From positions 1-37,848 of the forward strand of contig CAMWBA010000010.1 of assembly GCA_947172355.1 (NCBI GenBank): DNA of 37,848 bases, read 5' to 3'. This document shows, one piece after another, positions 16,414 to 24,752 of the stretch. Position 1 is the stretch's first letter. Every line of letters begins with the position of its first letter. The notes below the pieces were generated by a model that was given only the letters and a program-made list of their open reading frames with translations, had not been told where the DNA came from and made no database searches. Made by a program: the position numbers and the translations under genes. Source of the stretch: an uncultured Bacillota bacterium. GTDB lineage: Bacteria; Bacillota; Clostridia; Oscillospirales; Oscillospiraceae.

Positions 16414-17223
16414 TTATCTCCCTTCCATGAGCTTTCGATATTTGCTTGGTGTGCTCCCCGTTTCACGCTTGAAGTATCGGATGAAATTGCTCTCGTCCAT
16501 AAAGCCGGAGCGGTGGGCAATCTCGCTTACCCGAAGGTCGCTGTGAACCAGCAGTTCTTTGGCATAGGCGATCCGGTTGAGCATCAGGTACTGCTTTGGC
16601 GTGTAGCCGGTGGCCCGTTTGAAGGTACGGCAGAAGTGAGAGGAGCTGATAAAAAAGTTTTCGGTGATGTCTTTGATTTGGATATCTTCGGTGAAGTGGG
16701 TTTCAATCCAGTGCTGCATTTGGGCGCAGCTGCGCTGCTCCTCCAAATCGCACAGGGCAAACCGGCTGGGCTCGCACCGGTAGGTGAGGATGAGGATTTG
16801 CCGGACGATGGACAGCACCAGTTCGTCGGAATACTCCCCTGCCTGCTGATGTTCCCGCAGAAGAAGCTGGAAGAGACTGTCAATTTCTCCGGCGTAGCGG
16901 TCCACCTTTACATAGGGAATAAAGCCCTGAGGGCGGTTTTTGAAGATGGACAGCTGCCAGGGGGTGGACAGCCTGCGGTTGAGCTGGTCAGGGTCCAGCT
17001 TGACAAAGTAGCGGCGGAAGGGGAGGGTGGTGATTCGGGTGACGTGCTCCTCCAGATTGCTGAAAAACATCAGCATGTTGGGCTCCACCTGGTACTCCTG
17101 GCCGCTGACTTCAATGCTGCCGCTGCCCTGGCGGATGAAGAGCATCTCGTAGGCGTTGTGAAAGTGAGAACTTCTGCCCTCCACTTCCGAGTAGTGGCAC
17201 TCCGTCATAATTCGTTCTGCCAT
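16414..17223 (-). CDS. AraC-family transcriptional regulator
   Basis: A 269-residue regulator with an N-terminal cupin-like sensor domain (about 1-150; HFHNAYEMLFIRQG and the following strands). The C-terminal AraC double helix-turn-helix (about 170-268) includes FISSSHFCRTFKRATGYTPKQY and AHRSGFMDESNFIRYFKRE. ATG 17223 follows AAAGGAGG; the longer frame is unsupported. It lies inside the operon, between the epimerase and transaldolase genes, so it probably responds to a pathway sugar and activates the operon. Spacing of 5 bp to the transaldolase start suggests co-transcription. Confidence 0.92.
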   Translation of the reverse strand: MAERIMTECHYSEVEGRSSHFHNAYEMLFIRQGSGSIEVSGQEYQVEPNMLMFFSNLEEHVTRITTLPFRRYFVKLDPDQLNRRLSTPWQLSIFKNRPQGFIPYVKVDRYAGEIDSLFQLLLREHQQAGEYSDELVLSIVRQILILTYRCEPSRFALCDLEEQRSCAQMQHWIETHFTEDIQIKDITENFFISSSHFCRTFKRATGYTPKQYLMLNRIAYAKELLVHSDLRVSEIAHRSGFMDESNFIRYFKRETGSTPSKYRKLMEGR

Positions 17224-17263
17224 AGCGGCCTGCCTCCTTTCTTCCGGCAACACCGGGGGATAC

Positions 17264-17929
17264 TCAGTGCAAAAAGCAACGCTCCATCTGGTCAAACGCC
17301 CGCTCCAGGCAGGGGTCCCGGCTAAACAGAGCGGCGGTCCCCAGCACAAACACGTCGGTCCCCGCCTGGCGGAGCGGCTGAATATTGTCGTCTGCGCAGG
17401 AGCCGTCCATCTCGATCTCAAAGGACAGGCCCAGTTCCTCCCGCAGTTGGGCCAGCCGGGTGATTTTCGGCAGCATGTCCCACAAAAAGGGGGCGCCGGG
17501 GAATCCGGGCGTTACCGTCATCACGGTGACCTTGTTCACCAAGGGGAGGAGGGGGGCGGCCTGGTCTGCCTCCGTGTCTGGGCTGAGGGCCAGACCGGCG
17601 GAGCAGCCCTGCGCCTGGATGGCGGCCAGAACGGCCGGGGCCTGGTCTTTGACCGCCTCCAGGTGGACGGTAATCCCGTCTGCCCCGGCCTGGGCCAAGG
17701 CGGGAATCCACCAGTCCAGCCCCAGCCCCATCACGTGACAGTCAATAGGTTTTTGGGCAGCGGGACGGATGGCGCGGACAAAGGCGGGGCTAAGGCCCAT
17801 GTTCGCCACAAAGCGCAGATCCATCAGATCCACGTGGAGATAGTCGGCCCGCCGGTTCAGCACCTGGAGCTGTTCCCCCACGTGGAGCAGGTCCATACAC
17901 AGCAGGGAGGGCGCAAATTTGACCTTCAT
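17264..17929 (-). CDS. Ribulose-phosphate 3-epimerase-family protein
   Basis: A 221-residue TIM-barrel enzyme of the family that inverts C3 of ketose phosphates (D-ribulose-5-P/xylulose-5-P or allulose-6-P/fructose-6-P). Visible motifs are FAPSLLCMD at the N-terminus, HVDLMD with metal-binding His and Asp, DCHVMG with the second metal His, the loop MTVTPGFPGAPF, and EMDGSCADDNI with a catalytic Asp. ATG 17929 overlaps the TctA stop by 4 bp (ATGA), showing coupling to the transporter. The longer frame upstream is only the shadow of tctA. It resembles the allulose-phosphate branch as much as Rpe, so the exact substrate is open. Confidence 0.9.
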   Translation of the reverse strand: MKVKFAPSLLCMDLLHVGEQLQVLNRRADYLHVDLMDLRFVANMGLSPAFVRAIRPAAQKPIDCHVMGLGLDWWIPALAQAGADGITVHLEAVKDQAPAVLAAIQAQGCSAGLALSPDTEADQAAPLLPLVNKVTVMTVTPGFPGAPFLWDMLPKITRLAQLREELGLSFEIEMDGSCADDNIQPLRQAGTDVFVLGTAALFSRDPCLERAFDQMERCFLH

Positions 17930-19440
17930 GCCCTGCCCTTCTTCCCCAGCAGCTGTTTCAGCAGAGCTTCGTTTTTCAGCACCAGGGCCGCGGCGGTGAC
18001 CACCACGGCGGCGACAACCAGGATGGTACCGGGGGAGAGCATCTTCATACACTCGCCGAAGGAGCCATAGTACATCAGAGAGCGGCGCAGGTACAGCTCA
18101 ATGTCCGAACCCAGAATGTAGCCCAGCAGCAGCGGCGGCAGAGGGTATTGATTGTTCTCTAAGGCATAGCCCAGAATGCCCAGAATGATGATGACATAGA
18201 AATCAAACAGGCGGTTGTTTACGCTGATGCAGCCAATGGCGCAGCACATCACAATCAGAGGCAGCAGATAGTGCCGGGGCACCTGTACGATGCGGGCAAA
18301 CAGAGGGATGCCCAGACTTTGGATGATGAACATGGCCAGGTTGGCGAAGAAGGTGACCAGCACGATGACGTACACCAGGCTGGGATGCTGGGTAAACAGC
18401 AGCGGACCCACCGAGATGCCCTGGAGAATCAGAGCGGCCATGATGATGGCAGTTACCGAGTCGCCGGGGATGCCCAAAGACAGCATGGGGATCAGCGCGC
18501 CGCCGGTGACGGCGTTGTTGGCCACCTCGGAGGCGTAGATGCCCTCGGCACAGCCGGTTCCAAACTTCTCCTTGTCCTTGGAGGTCTTTTGGGCGGCGGT
18601 GTAAGACAGCATGGCCCCGGTGGAGCTGCCCAGACCGGGCATGATGCCGATAAAGGTGCCAATGATGCTGGACTGGAGCATGAGGGGGAGGTATTTCCGG
18701 CCCCGATTCTCCTTGCCGGGGATATAAAAGCGTTTTTTCTCAAAGTGGGCGGTGGTCACATCCTCCCGCAGCTTGCCTGCGGCACTGAGAATCTCGGGTA
18801 CGGCGTAGATGCCGATGATCAGAATGACCATGGACACGCCACCCTCCAGCTGGTACATGCCCAGGGTGAAGCGCTTGGTCAGTCCGTCCAGGGAGGACAG
18901 ACCGATGCAGGAGATAAACAGGCCGATGAACATGCTGATATAGCCCTTGAGCACGTTTTTGCCCACCAGGGCGCTGACCAGGCTCAGAGCAAAGACCATC
19001 AGGCCGAAGTAGTCCCAGGGGCCGAACTGAATGGCGATTTTGGTCAGCGGCGAGGCCAGAAAGGCCAGGACAACCGCGCTGAATACCCCGCCGATGAAGG
19101 ACCCGAAGGTGCCAATGGCCAAAGCCTCCGCCCCCAGGCCCTTTTTGCACATGGGGTAGCCGTCGAACGTGGTGGCGATGGCGGCGGCTGTGCCGGGGAT
19201 GCGCAGCAGAATGGCGGAGACCAGTCCGCCAGAGATGCCGCCCATATAGACGCCCAGCAGCAGAGCCATAGCGGGGATGGTGCCCAGCTTATAGGAGAAA
19301 GGCAGCAGCAGGGCCACCGCAATGGGGGTGTTTAGACCGGGGATGGCGCCGAAGATGATGCCTACAAAGGTGCCGATGAAGATCAGCACCAGCACATCTA
19401 CGCTGAGCACCGAGCCCATAGCGTCCAGAAAATTACTCAT
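17926..19440 (-). CDS. tctA: Tripartite tricarboxylate transporter large subunit TctA
   Basis: A 504-residue membrane permease with about 11-12 hydrophobic helices, the main channel of TTT-family secondary carriers that take up carboxylates with a periplasmic-type binding protein. Typical segments are FGAIPGLNTPIAVALLLP near the N-terminus and the repeat-half counterpart GIMPGLGSSTGAMLSY; GIPGDSVTAI is also family-specific. ATG 19440 follows AAGGAGGG. It lies 12 bp behind tctB and overlaps the epimerase gene. Substrate specificity is set by the binding protein and is not readable here; the context points to a sugar acid rather than citrate. Confidence 0.95.
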   Translation of the reverse strand: MSNFLDAMGSVLSVDVLVLIFIGTFVGIIFGAIPGLNTPIAVALLLPFSYKLGTIPAMALLLGVYMGGISGGLVSAILLRIPGTAAAIATTFDGYPMCKKGLGAEALAIGTFGSFIGGVFSAVVLAFLASPLTKIAIQFGPWDYFGLMVFALSLVSALVGKNVLKGYISMFIGLFISCIGLSSLDGLTKRFTLGMYQLEGGVSMVILIIGIYAVPEILSAAGKLREDVTTAHFEKKRFYIPGKENRGRKYLPLMLQSSIIGTFIGIMPGLGSSTGAMLSYTAAQKTSKDKEKFGTGCAEGIYASEVANNAVTGGALIPMLSLGIPGDSVTAIIMAALILQGISVGPLLFTQHPSLVYVIVLVTFFANLAMFIIQSLGIPLFARIVQVPRHYLLPLIVMCCAIGCISVNNRLFDFYVIIILGILGYALENNQYPLPPLLLGYILGSDIELYLRRSLMYYGSFGECMKMLSPGTILVVAAVVVTAAALVLKNEALLKQLLGKKGRA

Positions 19441-19452
19441 TGCACGCCCTCC

Positions 19453-19932
19453 TTATATCCCGAAAACGCCCACGGGAACCATGATGCGGAGAATGGAGCT
19501 GAAGAAGTAGTATACCCCATAGCAGGCCGCACAGAGGCATACCGTCCGCAGGGCGATGAAGGCCGGCTTTCCCAGCGTCTCCCGGGTGAAGTAGTACATC
19601 ACATTGACAATCACATTGAGGAAAATGACGGTGGCAATCAAAAAGCCCAGGGGTTTGATGGCTGCCGCGTACAGGACCAGGGCCAGGAGAAATACCCCTC
19701 TGTGGCTGTAGAACAGGTCCAGAAACACAAATTTCTTCCGGAGCTGCTCCTGGTCCCGCAGGATAATGATGATGCGCATGATGCAGCAGATGACCAGCGC
19801 GGCCATGACCAGCCGGGGCCAGAAGGCCGCGCCGCCTGAAGTGTCATTCTCCATGACGCGCCAGGTGAAGGATTCGCCAAAGCCCAGCGCACACAGCAGA
19901 ATGAAAAACCCTAAAAATACAATTTCTCCCAT
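19453..19932 (-). CDS. tctB: Tripartite tricarboxylate transporter small subunit TctB
   Basis: A 159-residue protein with four predicted membrane helices: about 2-22, 38-57, 79-115 in part, and 125-150. FWPRLVMAALVICCIMRI in the second helix region and IKPLGFLIATVIFL in the third are characteristic of TctB. Length and position between tctC and tctA are as in all TTT systems. ATG 19932 follows CTAGGAGG. A strong hairpin (19962-19989) separates it from tctC and may lower its expression relative to the binding protein. Confidence 0.9.
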   Translation of the reverse strand: MGEIVFLGFFILLCALGFGESFTWRVMENDTSGGAAFWPRLVMAALVICCIMRIIIILRDQEQLRKKFVFLDLFYSHRGVFLLALVLYAAAIKPLGFLIATVIFLNVIVNVMYYFTRETLGKPAFIALRTVCLCAACYGVYYFFSSILRIMVPVGVFGI

Positions 19933-19961
19933 AGTGCCTCCTAGGATGGTGTTTTAACCCG

Positions 19962-19989
19962 CTCCCCTTCCGCGTGGGCGGAAGGGGAG
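19962..19989 (-). terminator. Intra-operon hairpin between tctC and tctB
   Basis: A perfect 12-bp stem (19962-19973/19978-19989) with a 4-base loop lies 27 bp after the tctC stop. The minus-strand sequence after it (CGGGTTAAAAC) has no U-run, so partial attenuation or protection of the upstream tctC mRNA is more likely than full termination. This would give more binding protein than permease. Confidence 0.6.
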
Positions 19990-20016
19990 TCGGACCACGG
20001 GCCGCGTTGAACCGGA

Positions 20017-21078
20017 TTAACTGAGGTAGGTATTGGCAAAGTCGGTGAAGGATGCGTACATGGCTTCCAGATAACCCACATAGTCCTCGGTGTCCATAAA
20101 GCTGGCGGTGTAGCACTGGGCATTCAGCTTCTCCACCGTCTCGGCGTCGTTGGCGGCGGCCTCAAACTGGCCGGCGATGTAGTCAATGGCCTCGGCGGGG
20201 GTGCCCTTGGGGGCCCAGATGCCAAATACCTGGCTCATCACAGAGGTCTCGTCCTCGGTGAAGCCGATCTCCAGCATGGTGGGAACGTCGGGGTAGGCGG
20301 GGTGGCGGCTGTCAGCAAAGACGGCCAGCAGGCGGAAGTCGCCGGATTCCACATAGGACTGCATACCGCCCAGAGAGTCGATCATCACGTCTACACGGCC
20401 GGCAAGCAGCTCGGTGGCCTTGACAGAGGTGCCGCCGATGTCGACGGTGTTGAACTTCATGTCGTCATGGGCCTCCATGGCATAGACGGAGAACTGGGGC
20501 AGACCGCCGGTGGAAATGCCCATGTTGATTTTGCCGGGATCCGCCTTCACAGCGTCCACCAGCTCCTGATAGGTCTGGTAAGGGGAGTCGGCGCGGACGG
20601 CCACGGCCAGCACGGAAGTGACATACAGACAGACCGGCTCAAACGCCTCATAGGTCCAGTCCAGACCGCCCTTGGCGTAGTTCATGGCGTAGCCAGCGGG
20701 GGCCACCAGGATGGTATAGCCGTCAGGGTTGGAGTTCATAACCTCCTGAGCGCCCACCGCGCCGCCGGCACCGCCGATGCAGTTGACGTTCATCAGGCGG
20801 CCGCCCATGTTCTTGCTGATAAAGTCGGCGTAAATGCGGCTGGGAATATCGCTGGTGCCGCCGGCCTCATAGGGGTTGACCAGGGTGATGTCCCGCTCGG
20901 GGACAAAGGCGGGGGCTTCAGGGGTCTGGCTGCCGGAGGGCTGACTGGCGGCAGGCTGGCTGGCGGCAGGAGGCGCCGCGTTTCCGGAGTTGGAGGGCTT
21001 GCTGCTGTTGCCGCAGGCGGCCAGAGTCAGCGCCATGGACAGGGCGAGAGCGAGGCTAATCAGCTTTTTCATCTTCAT
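20017..21078 (-). CDS. tctC: TTT-system substrate-binding lipoprotein TctC (Bug family)
   Basis: A 353-residue extracellular binding protein. The N-terminus is a lipoprotein signal (basic residues, hydrophobic stretch, lipobox LAAC with lipidated Cys22), followed by a Ser/Pro/Ala-rich linker to about residue 55. The mature domain has Bug-family features: NPYEAGGTSDIPSR, GGAGGAVGAQEVMNS and GYTILVAPAG. This family binds a carboxylate through its backbone amides. The start is ATG 21078, only 3 bp after GGAGAAT, or more probably ATG 21072 with better spacing. It is followed by tctB and tctA. Bound ligand is unknown; a sugar acid or lactone-derived acid fits the neighbours. Confidence 0.93.
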   Translation of the reverse strand: MKMKKLISLALALSMALTLAACGNSSKPSNSGNAAPPAASQPAASQPSGSQTPEAPAFVPERDITLVNPYEAGGTSDIPSRIYADFISKNMGGRLMNVNCIGGAGGAVGAQEVMNSNPDGYTILVAPAGYAMNYAKGGLDWTYEAFEPVCLYVTSVLAVAVRADSPYQTYQELVDAVKADPGKINMGISTGGLPQFSVYAMEAHDDMKFNTVDIGGTSVKATELLAGRVDVMIDSLGGMQSYVESGDFRLLAVFADSRHPAYPDVPTMLEIGFTEDETSVMSQVFGIWAPKGTPAEAIDYIAGQFEAAANDAETVEKLNAQCYTASFMDTEDYVGYLEAMYASFTDFANTYLS

Positions 21079-21141
21079 ATTCTCCTTTTTTATGTGTGTT
21101 GATTCCTTACAGGCGGGAATGCCTGATTCTCACGCGGGCGC

Positions 21142-22218
21142 TTAGAGGAAGGATTTGTAATAGAGGTTGGGCTCCTCCTCCATGGCGGAGGCAAAGCCCC
21201 GCTCAAACATGAAGTGGCGGCGGCCCACGTCGTTGGGATAGGTGAAGCTGCCGCCCACCTGCCAGATAAAGGGGGTGAACTGATAGTTCAAACGCTCCTT
21301 GCGCATATCGTAGAGGACGTCGATTTCCCGGGTGTCGGCCAGGAAGCAGCTCCAGGTCTCATAGTGGACGGGGATGATGGTCTTGACCCCCAGGTTTTCC
21401 GCCATGCGAAGTACATCCACCGAGGTCATCTTGTCGGTCAGCCCTGGGGGATTCTCCCCGAAGGAGGCGATGGCCACGTCAATCTGGTGCTGCTTGCCAT
21501 GGCGCAGGTAGTAGTTGGAAAAATGGGAGTCGCCGCTGTGATAGAAGCTGCCGGCCGGGGTCTTGACCAGGTAGTTGACCGAGCGCACGTCCATGTCGTC
21601 CGGACAATGGCCGGCCAGAGGGCCGGAGCGGGGGGCGGTGAGAAATACGGTGCGGTCGAAGGAGTCCAGCACCACAATCTCGCAGTCCTTCACCTTTATA
21701 ATGTCCCCCGGCTTCACGGTGTGGACCACCTCTTGGGGCAGCCCCCACTCCAGCCACTGGTCGGTGACAAACTTGGGGCCGTAGAAGGGGACCTGGGGGA
21801 ACTTATTGTGGATGGCGGCAGCGGTATAGGGGTCGATGTGATCCCGATGGTTGTGGGTCACCAGCACGGCGTCGATCTGCGAGACCTCGAAGGGATCCAG
21901 AACGACAGGGATCATACGGGTGTTAGGGAAGCGCTGGCGGCCCCCCACCATCCGGTTGAGCTGGAAATCGGGTCCGGCCAGATGGGGGGGATACTTGGAC
22001 CAGTCCTGGGTCCATTTTCCCCGGCCCACCCAAAAGTCAATGGCAATGTTGGTATTGTGCTCTGTTTTCAGCCAGATGCCGGTGCAGCCCAGCCACCAGA
22101 TGGAAAAGGTTCCAGAGGCCACAGAGGTCTGGTCGATCTCTTCGTTGAGCCAGGTGCCCCACTCGGGGAAAATGGCGCTGCGCCAGCTCTCTTTTGTGAT
22201 TTCACTGATATAAGACAA
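21142..22218 (-). CDS. ulaG: UlaG-type L-ascorbate-6-phosphate lactonase-like hydrolase
   Basis: A 358-residue metallo-beta-lactamase-fold enzyme closely resembling E. coli UlaG, which opens the lactone of L-ascorbate 6-phosphate. Shared blocks include ITKESW at the start, FPEWGTWLNEEI, WWLGCTGIWLK, VLDPFEVSQIDAVLVTHNH, the metal motif HNHRDHID, NYLVKTPAGSFYHSGDSH and DKMTSVDVLRM. No ATG is available at the N-terminus. TTG 22218, behind GAGGCGG, gives an N-terminus aligned with UlaG; another TTG at 22257 abuts the previous stop codon. No PTS genes are nearby, so here the substrate may be an unphosphorylated or differently made lactone. Family identity is strong, substrate uncertain. Confidence 0.88.
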   Translation of the reverse strand: MSYISEITKESWRSAIFPEWGTWLNEEIDQTSVASGTFSIWWLGCTGIWLKTEHNTNIAIDFWVGRGKWTQDWSKYPPHLAGPDFQLNRMVGGRQRFPNTRMIPVVLDPFEVSQIDAVLVTHNHRDHIDPYTAAAIHNKFPQVPFYGPKFVTDQWLEWGLPQEVVHTVKPGDIIKVKDCEIVVLDSFDRTVFLTAPRSGPLAGHCPDDMDVRSVNYLVKTPAGSFYHSGDSHFSNYYLRHGKQHQIDVAIASFGENPPGLTDKMTSVDVLRMAENLGVKTIIPVHYETWSCFLADTREIDVLYDMRKERLNYQFTPFIWQVGGSFTYPNDVGRRHFMFERGFASAMEEEPNLYYKSFL

Positions 22219-22257
22219 AGAACCGCCTCTTTCTTCGTATACTTTTTGGTGTTGCAA

Positions 22258-23277
22258 TCAATCCGATGCCAATTCATACAGGATGACCTGGTTCCGGTCG
22301 CGGGCGGCAGCAATGAGGTAAGACCGGCCCTCATAGACAAAACCGCGGACGTTGCTGGGAGCGACTCCCTCTTCAACCAAGATGGGATGGTATCCGTCGG
22401 GGCGGTGCTCCACCAGATAGAGTTTGCCGTCCTCCTTGCGGTAACCCACCGCAAACAGGTTCCGGCCCAGCAGTTCCCCAGCCCAGATGGCATGGGAGAA
22501 GTGCATGGGCAGGGTGTACACAATCGCCCAGGTGCCGTTGATCCGCTTGTTGACCGCCGCAGTATCGCCGTGAAAGCCCTCGAAGGTGACCAGTTCGTCT
22601 TCGCCGTCTCCGTCCAGGTCGGCCGCGGCGCAGTCGCTGATCTCCCGGTCTAAGAGCTTATCCACCTGCCAGTCTCCGCTGCCTTTGGGGGGACGGACCC
22701 GGAAGAGTCCTTCGCTGCCGCCGATGAGGGTGACCTCCTCGCCGTCCAGCCGGCCCTGCCAGAAACCGTGGTTTTTGGTGACCCCCTCCTGGATGACACG
22801 GAACTGGATTTCCTCTTCCCCTTGAGGGATGCGGGCTACCTGGATTTTGCCCGGATGGGACCAGTCGTCCGCGTTCTCCCGGTGGGTACACAGGGTGGAG
22901 GCCACCACGTAGGGGCCGTCCTGGGTGTGGACCACGCCGGAACGGTGGAGGTAGGGGAGCACCTTCAGTACCTTGGTCTGCCAGCCTGCCCGGCCCCGGC
23001 TGGCTTGGACCAGCCGGGCCTCTTTGGACTGGAAGCCCTTGTAGAAGTTTTGAATGCCCACCACGCTACCGGCTTCGTCCAGCTGGGAGATGTTCATGCA
23101 CCCGCCCGGCCCGGTCCAGACAATCTCTTCCTTGCGGGTGGCAAAGTCGATGAGCTTGCACCAGCCGCCGTGGGTCTCGGAGGCGGCGGCTATACTCAGC
23201 CCCTGGGCCGTGTGGAACAGCTCGACGCAGTAAACGCCCTCCAAATTGGTCAGAATACTTCGCTTCCAGGTGATCAA
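22258..23277 (-). CDS. Beta-propeller-like protein A, first gene of the operon
   Basis: A 339-residue soluble protein with no export signal, paralogous to the product of 14322-15341 (shared PYLHR, DDWS-x-PG, NHGF, DLDGDG-x-DELVT, FHG and FSHAIW). The DLDGDGEDELVTFEGFHG segment is an FG-GAP-type calcium loop, so a propeller fold is probable. The start must be TTG 23277: it follows AAGGAGTG at 8 bp and an in-frame stop lies directly upstream. The gene ends 1 bp before the UlaG reading frame. Function unknown; being encoded twice in one lactonase-containing operon suggests a direct role in the pathway, perhaps a second lactonase, a mutarotase or an isomerase. Confidence 0.7.
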   Translation of the reverse strand: MITWKRSILTNLEGVYCVELFHTAQGLSIAAASETHGGWCKLIDFATRKEEIVWTGPGGCMNISQLDEAGSVVGIQNFYKGFQSKEARLVQASRGRAGWQTKVLKVLPYLHRSGVVHTQDGPYVVASTLCTHRENADDWSHPGKIQVARIPQGEEEIQFRVIQEGVTKNHGFWQGRLDGEEVTLIGGSEGLFRVRPPKGSGDWQVDKLLDREISDCAAADLDGDGEDELVTFEGFHGDTAAVNKRINGTWAIVYTLPMHFSHAIWAGELLGRNLFAVGYRKEDGKLYLVEHRPDGYHPILVEEGVAPSNVRGFVYEGRSYLIAAARDRNQVILYELASD

Positions 23278-23539
23278 TCACTTCACTCCTTCCATATTTT
23301 TGGTGATTTTCACCGTCTTTGTTCGCTGGGTTACGGCTTATGTCACAATTTTAACAAAAAATATGGGGCTTTTGTCCTCTGTTTTTTTCACTTAATATGT
23401 AAAATTTGCTCTTTGACATCCGGCAGGCCGGCGGCAGTTCTTACTATATCAGGTTTCCCTGCTTTTTGCACGACAGGATTTTCATTCTCTAAGAGCGGAA
23501 AGAAGGTGGAGGCGTCCGGGGGACAGCATGCCGGAAAAA
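23278..23539 (-). promoter_or_regulatory. Upstream region of the catabolic operon, with dyad 23302-23314
   Basis: AT-rich non-coding DNA that must hold the operon promoter. A perfect dyad GGTGA-TTT-TCACC (23302-23314) lies 25 bp before the TTG start and could be an operator or a small RNA hairpin. Several A/T tracts (for example TTTACATATTAA on the minus strand near 23395-23406) could be promoter parts, but I cannot assign a convincing -35/-10 pair. Confidence 0.35.
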
Positions 23540-23573
23540 GCCCGAAAGCCTTGCAGCAGCAAGGCTTTCGGGC
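23540..23573 (-). terminator. Strong terminator facing left, upstream of the recombinase
   Basis: A perfect 15-bp stem (23540-23554/23559-23573) with loop AGCA is followed on the minus strand by TTTTTCC. No leftward gene ends here. It would stop leftward RNA coming through the recombinase gene, such as antisense RNA from the promoters at 24717-24839, and so protect the catabolic operon. Confidence 0.75.
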
Positions 23574-23620
23574 AGAAGAGCGGTTGTTCGGAATATGGCG
23601 GTTTTGCCGCCTGCGCTGAG

Positions 23621-23649
23621 TTTTCTATGGTGCGGGAATGTGTTATGAT
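23621..23649 (+). promoter_or_regulatory. Probable promoter of the recombinase gene
   Basis: TTTTCT (23621-23626), a 17-bp spacer and an extended -10, TG-T-TATGAT (23641-23649). The leader to the ATG at 23812 is about 155 nt. Confidence 0.45.
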
Positions 23650-23811
23650 ATAGTTTATTTGCAAATGGGCAAAACAACGGACTGCACCGCAAATATCCCA
23701 ACGGTCTGCGGCGGACGGCGGAGGCGACGGGGAATTTTCCTTGCGGGAGCAGAAAAGAGAATTGGTTTTTTAGAAACGATGCAAAGGAACAAATGCGAGA
23801 GGAGAACCGCC

Positions 23812-24657
23812 ATGAAGGAACACAGATTGAATGAAAAACAGCTGACTGCCTATGCCGGGCATCTGCGTGCCGAGGAGCGCTCCGCCGCGACCATGGAGAA
23901 ATATATGCGGGACGTCCGCGGGTTCGCCGGCTGGCTGAAGGGGGCATCTGTCACCAAAGAGGCCGCCGCAGGGTGGAAAAACGCGCTGCTGGATCAGGGG
24001 CTGGCGCCGGCTACAGTGAATGCCAAGCTGTCCGCTGTCAACGGCCTGTTCCGCTTTTTGGGTTGGGAGGAGTGCCGGGTCAAATTTTTGAAGGTTCAGC
24101 GCCGGACCTTTCGGGATGCCTCCCGGGACTTGGCCCAGAGAGAATATGTTCAGCTGATGGACACCGCACGCCGCAGAGGGCTGGAGTGGCTGGCTCTGGT
24201 GATGGAGACGCTTTGCGGCGCAGGGATTCGCGTGTCTGAGGTGAAATATATTACGGTGGAGGCGGCCAAGGCCGGGCAGACAAATGTGGCCCTAAAAGGA
24301 AAAATCCGCACCATCATCCTGCCGGGCAAGCTGGCCCGCAAGCTGCTGAAATTCGCCAAAAAGCAAAAAAACAGCTCCGGCGAAATCTTTTGCGCCGAAG
24401 ACGGTCGGGGACTTACCCGGTTTCAGATTTGGCGGGCGATGAAGTCATTGTGTACCGAGGCGGGGGTGATACCTTCTAAGGTCTTTCCTCACAACCTGCG
24501 GCATCTGTTTGCCATCACCTTCTATCAGGCAACCCGGGATATCGTCAAGCTGGCGGACGTGCTGGGCCACAGCTCGATTAACACCACCCGCATTTACCTT
24601 ATGACCACTGGCAGCGAACACGCCCGGCAGATGGATCGCTTGGGTCTGGTCTGCTAG
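23812..24657 (+). CDS. Tyrosine recombinase (integrase/invertase family)
   Basis: A 281-residue site-specific recombinase. Residues about 5-90 form a SAM-like core-binding domain (TMEKYMRDVRGFAGWL, ATVNAKLSAVNGLFRFLG). Residues about 105-281 form the catalytic domain with Arg140 in AGIRVSEV, a beta-hairpin Lys near LKGKIR, His227 and Arg230 in HNLRHLF, His253 in GHSSINTT and nucleophile Tyr262. All key residues are present, so it should be active. ATG 23812 follows AGAGGAG; the longer frame has no ribosome-binding site. The size is that of XerC/D-like and DNA-invertase-type enzymes, without the arm-binding domain of phage integrases. Inverted repeats begin 6 bp after its stop codon, so inversion of 24664-25005 is its likely job. 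Confidence 0.92.
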   Translation: MKEHRLNEKQLTAYAGHLRAEERSAATMEKYMRDVRGFAGWLKGASVTKEAAAGWKNALLDQGLAPATVNAKLSAVNGLFRFLGWEECRVKFLKVQRRTFRDASRDLAQREYVQLMDTARRRGLEWLALVMETLCGAGIRVSEVKYITVEAAKAGQTNVALKGKIRTIILPGKLARKLLKFAKKQKNSSGEIFCAEDGRGLTRFQIWRAMKSLCTEAGVIPSKVFPHNLRHLFAITFYQATRDIVKLADVLGHSSINTTRIYLMTTGSEHARQMDRLGLVC

Positions 24658-24663
24658 GAAATA

Positions 24664-24688
24664 ACAAAATTTATCTTTTGTTGCCATT
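24664..24688 (+). repeat. Left inverted repeat / recombination site
   Basis: Contains a classic tyrosine-recombinase site: 7-bp arms AACAAAA (24663-24669) and TTTTGTT (24676-24682) around a 6-bp core TTTATC (24670-24675), followed by GCCATT. The right copy at 24981-25005 is inverted. Confidence 0.85.
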
Positions 24689-24716
24689 GGATGTGCAAAC
24701 AAGTCCCACTGTACTC

Positions 24717-24746
24717 AGTATAACACAGAGGGATGTGCTATTTCAA
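24717..24746 (-). promoter_or_regulatory. Leftward promoter P1 inside the invertible segment
   Basis: On the minus strand TTGAAA (24746-24741), an 18-bp spacer and TATACT (24722-24717). After inversion its -10 would lie near 24947-24952, about 90 bp before the AP2 start. Confidence 0.65.
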
Positions 24747-24752
24747 GGATAG

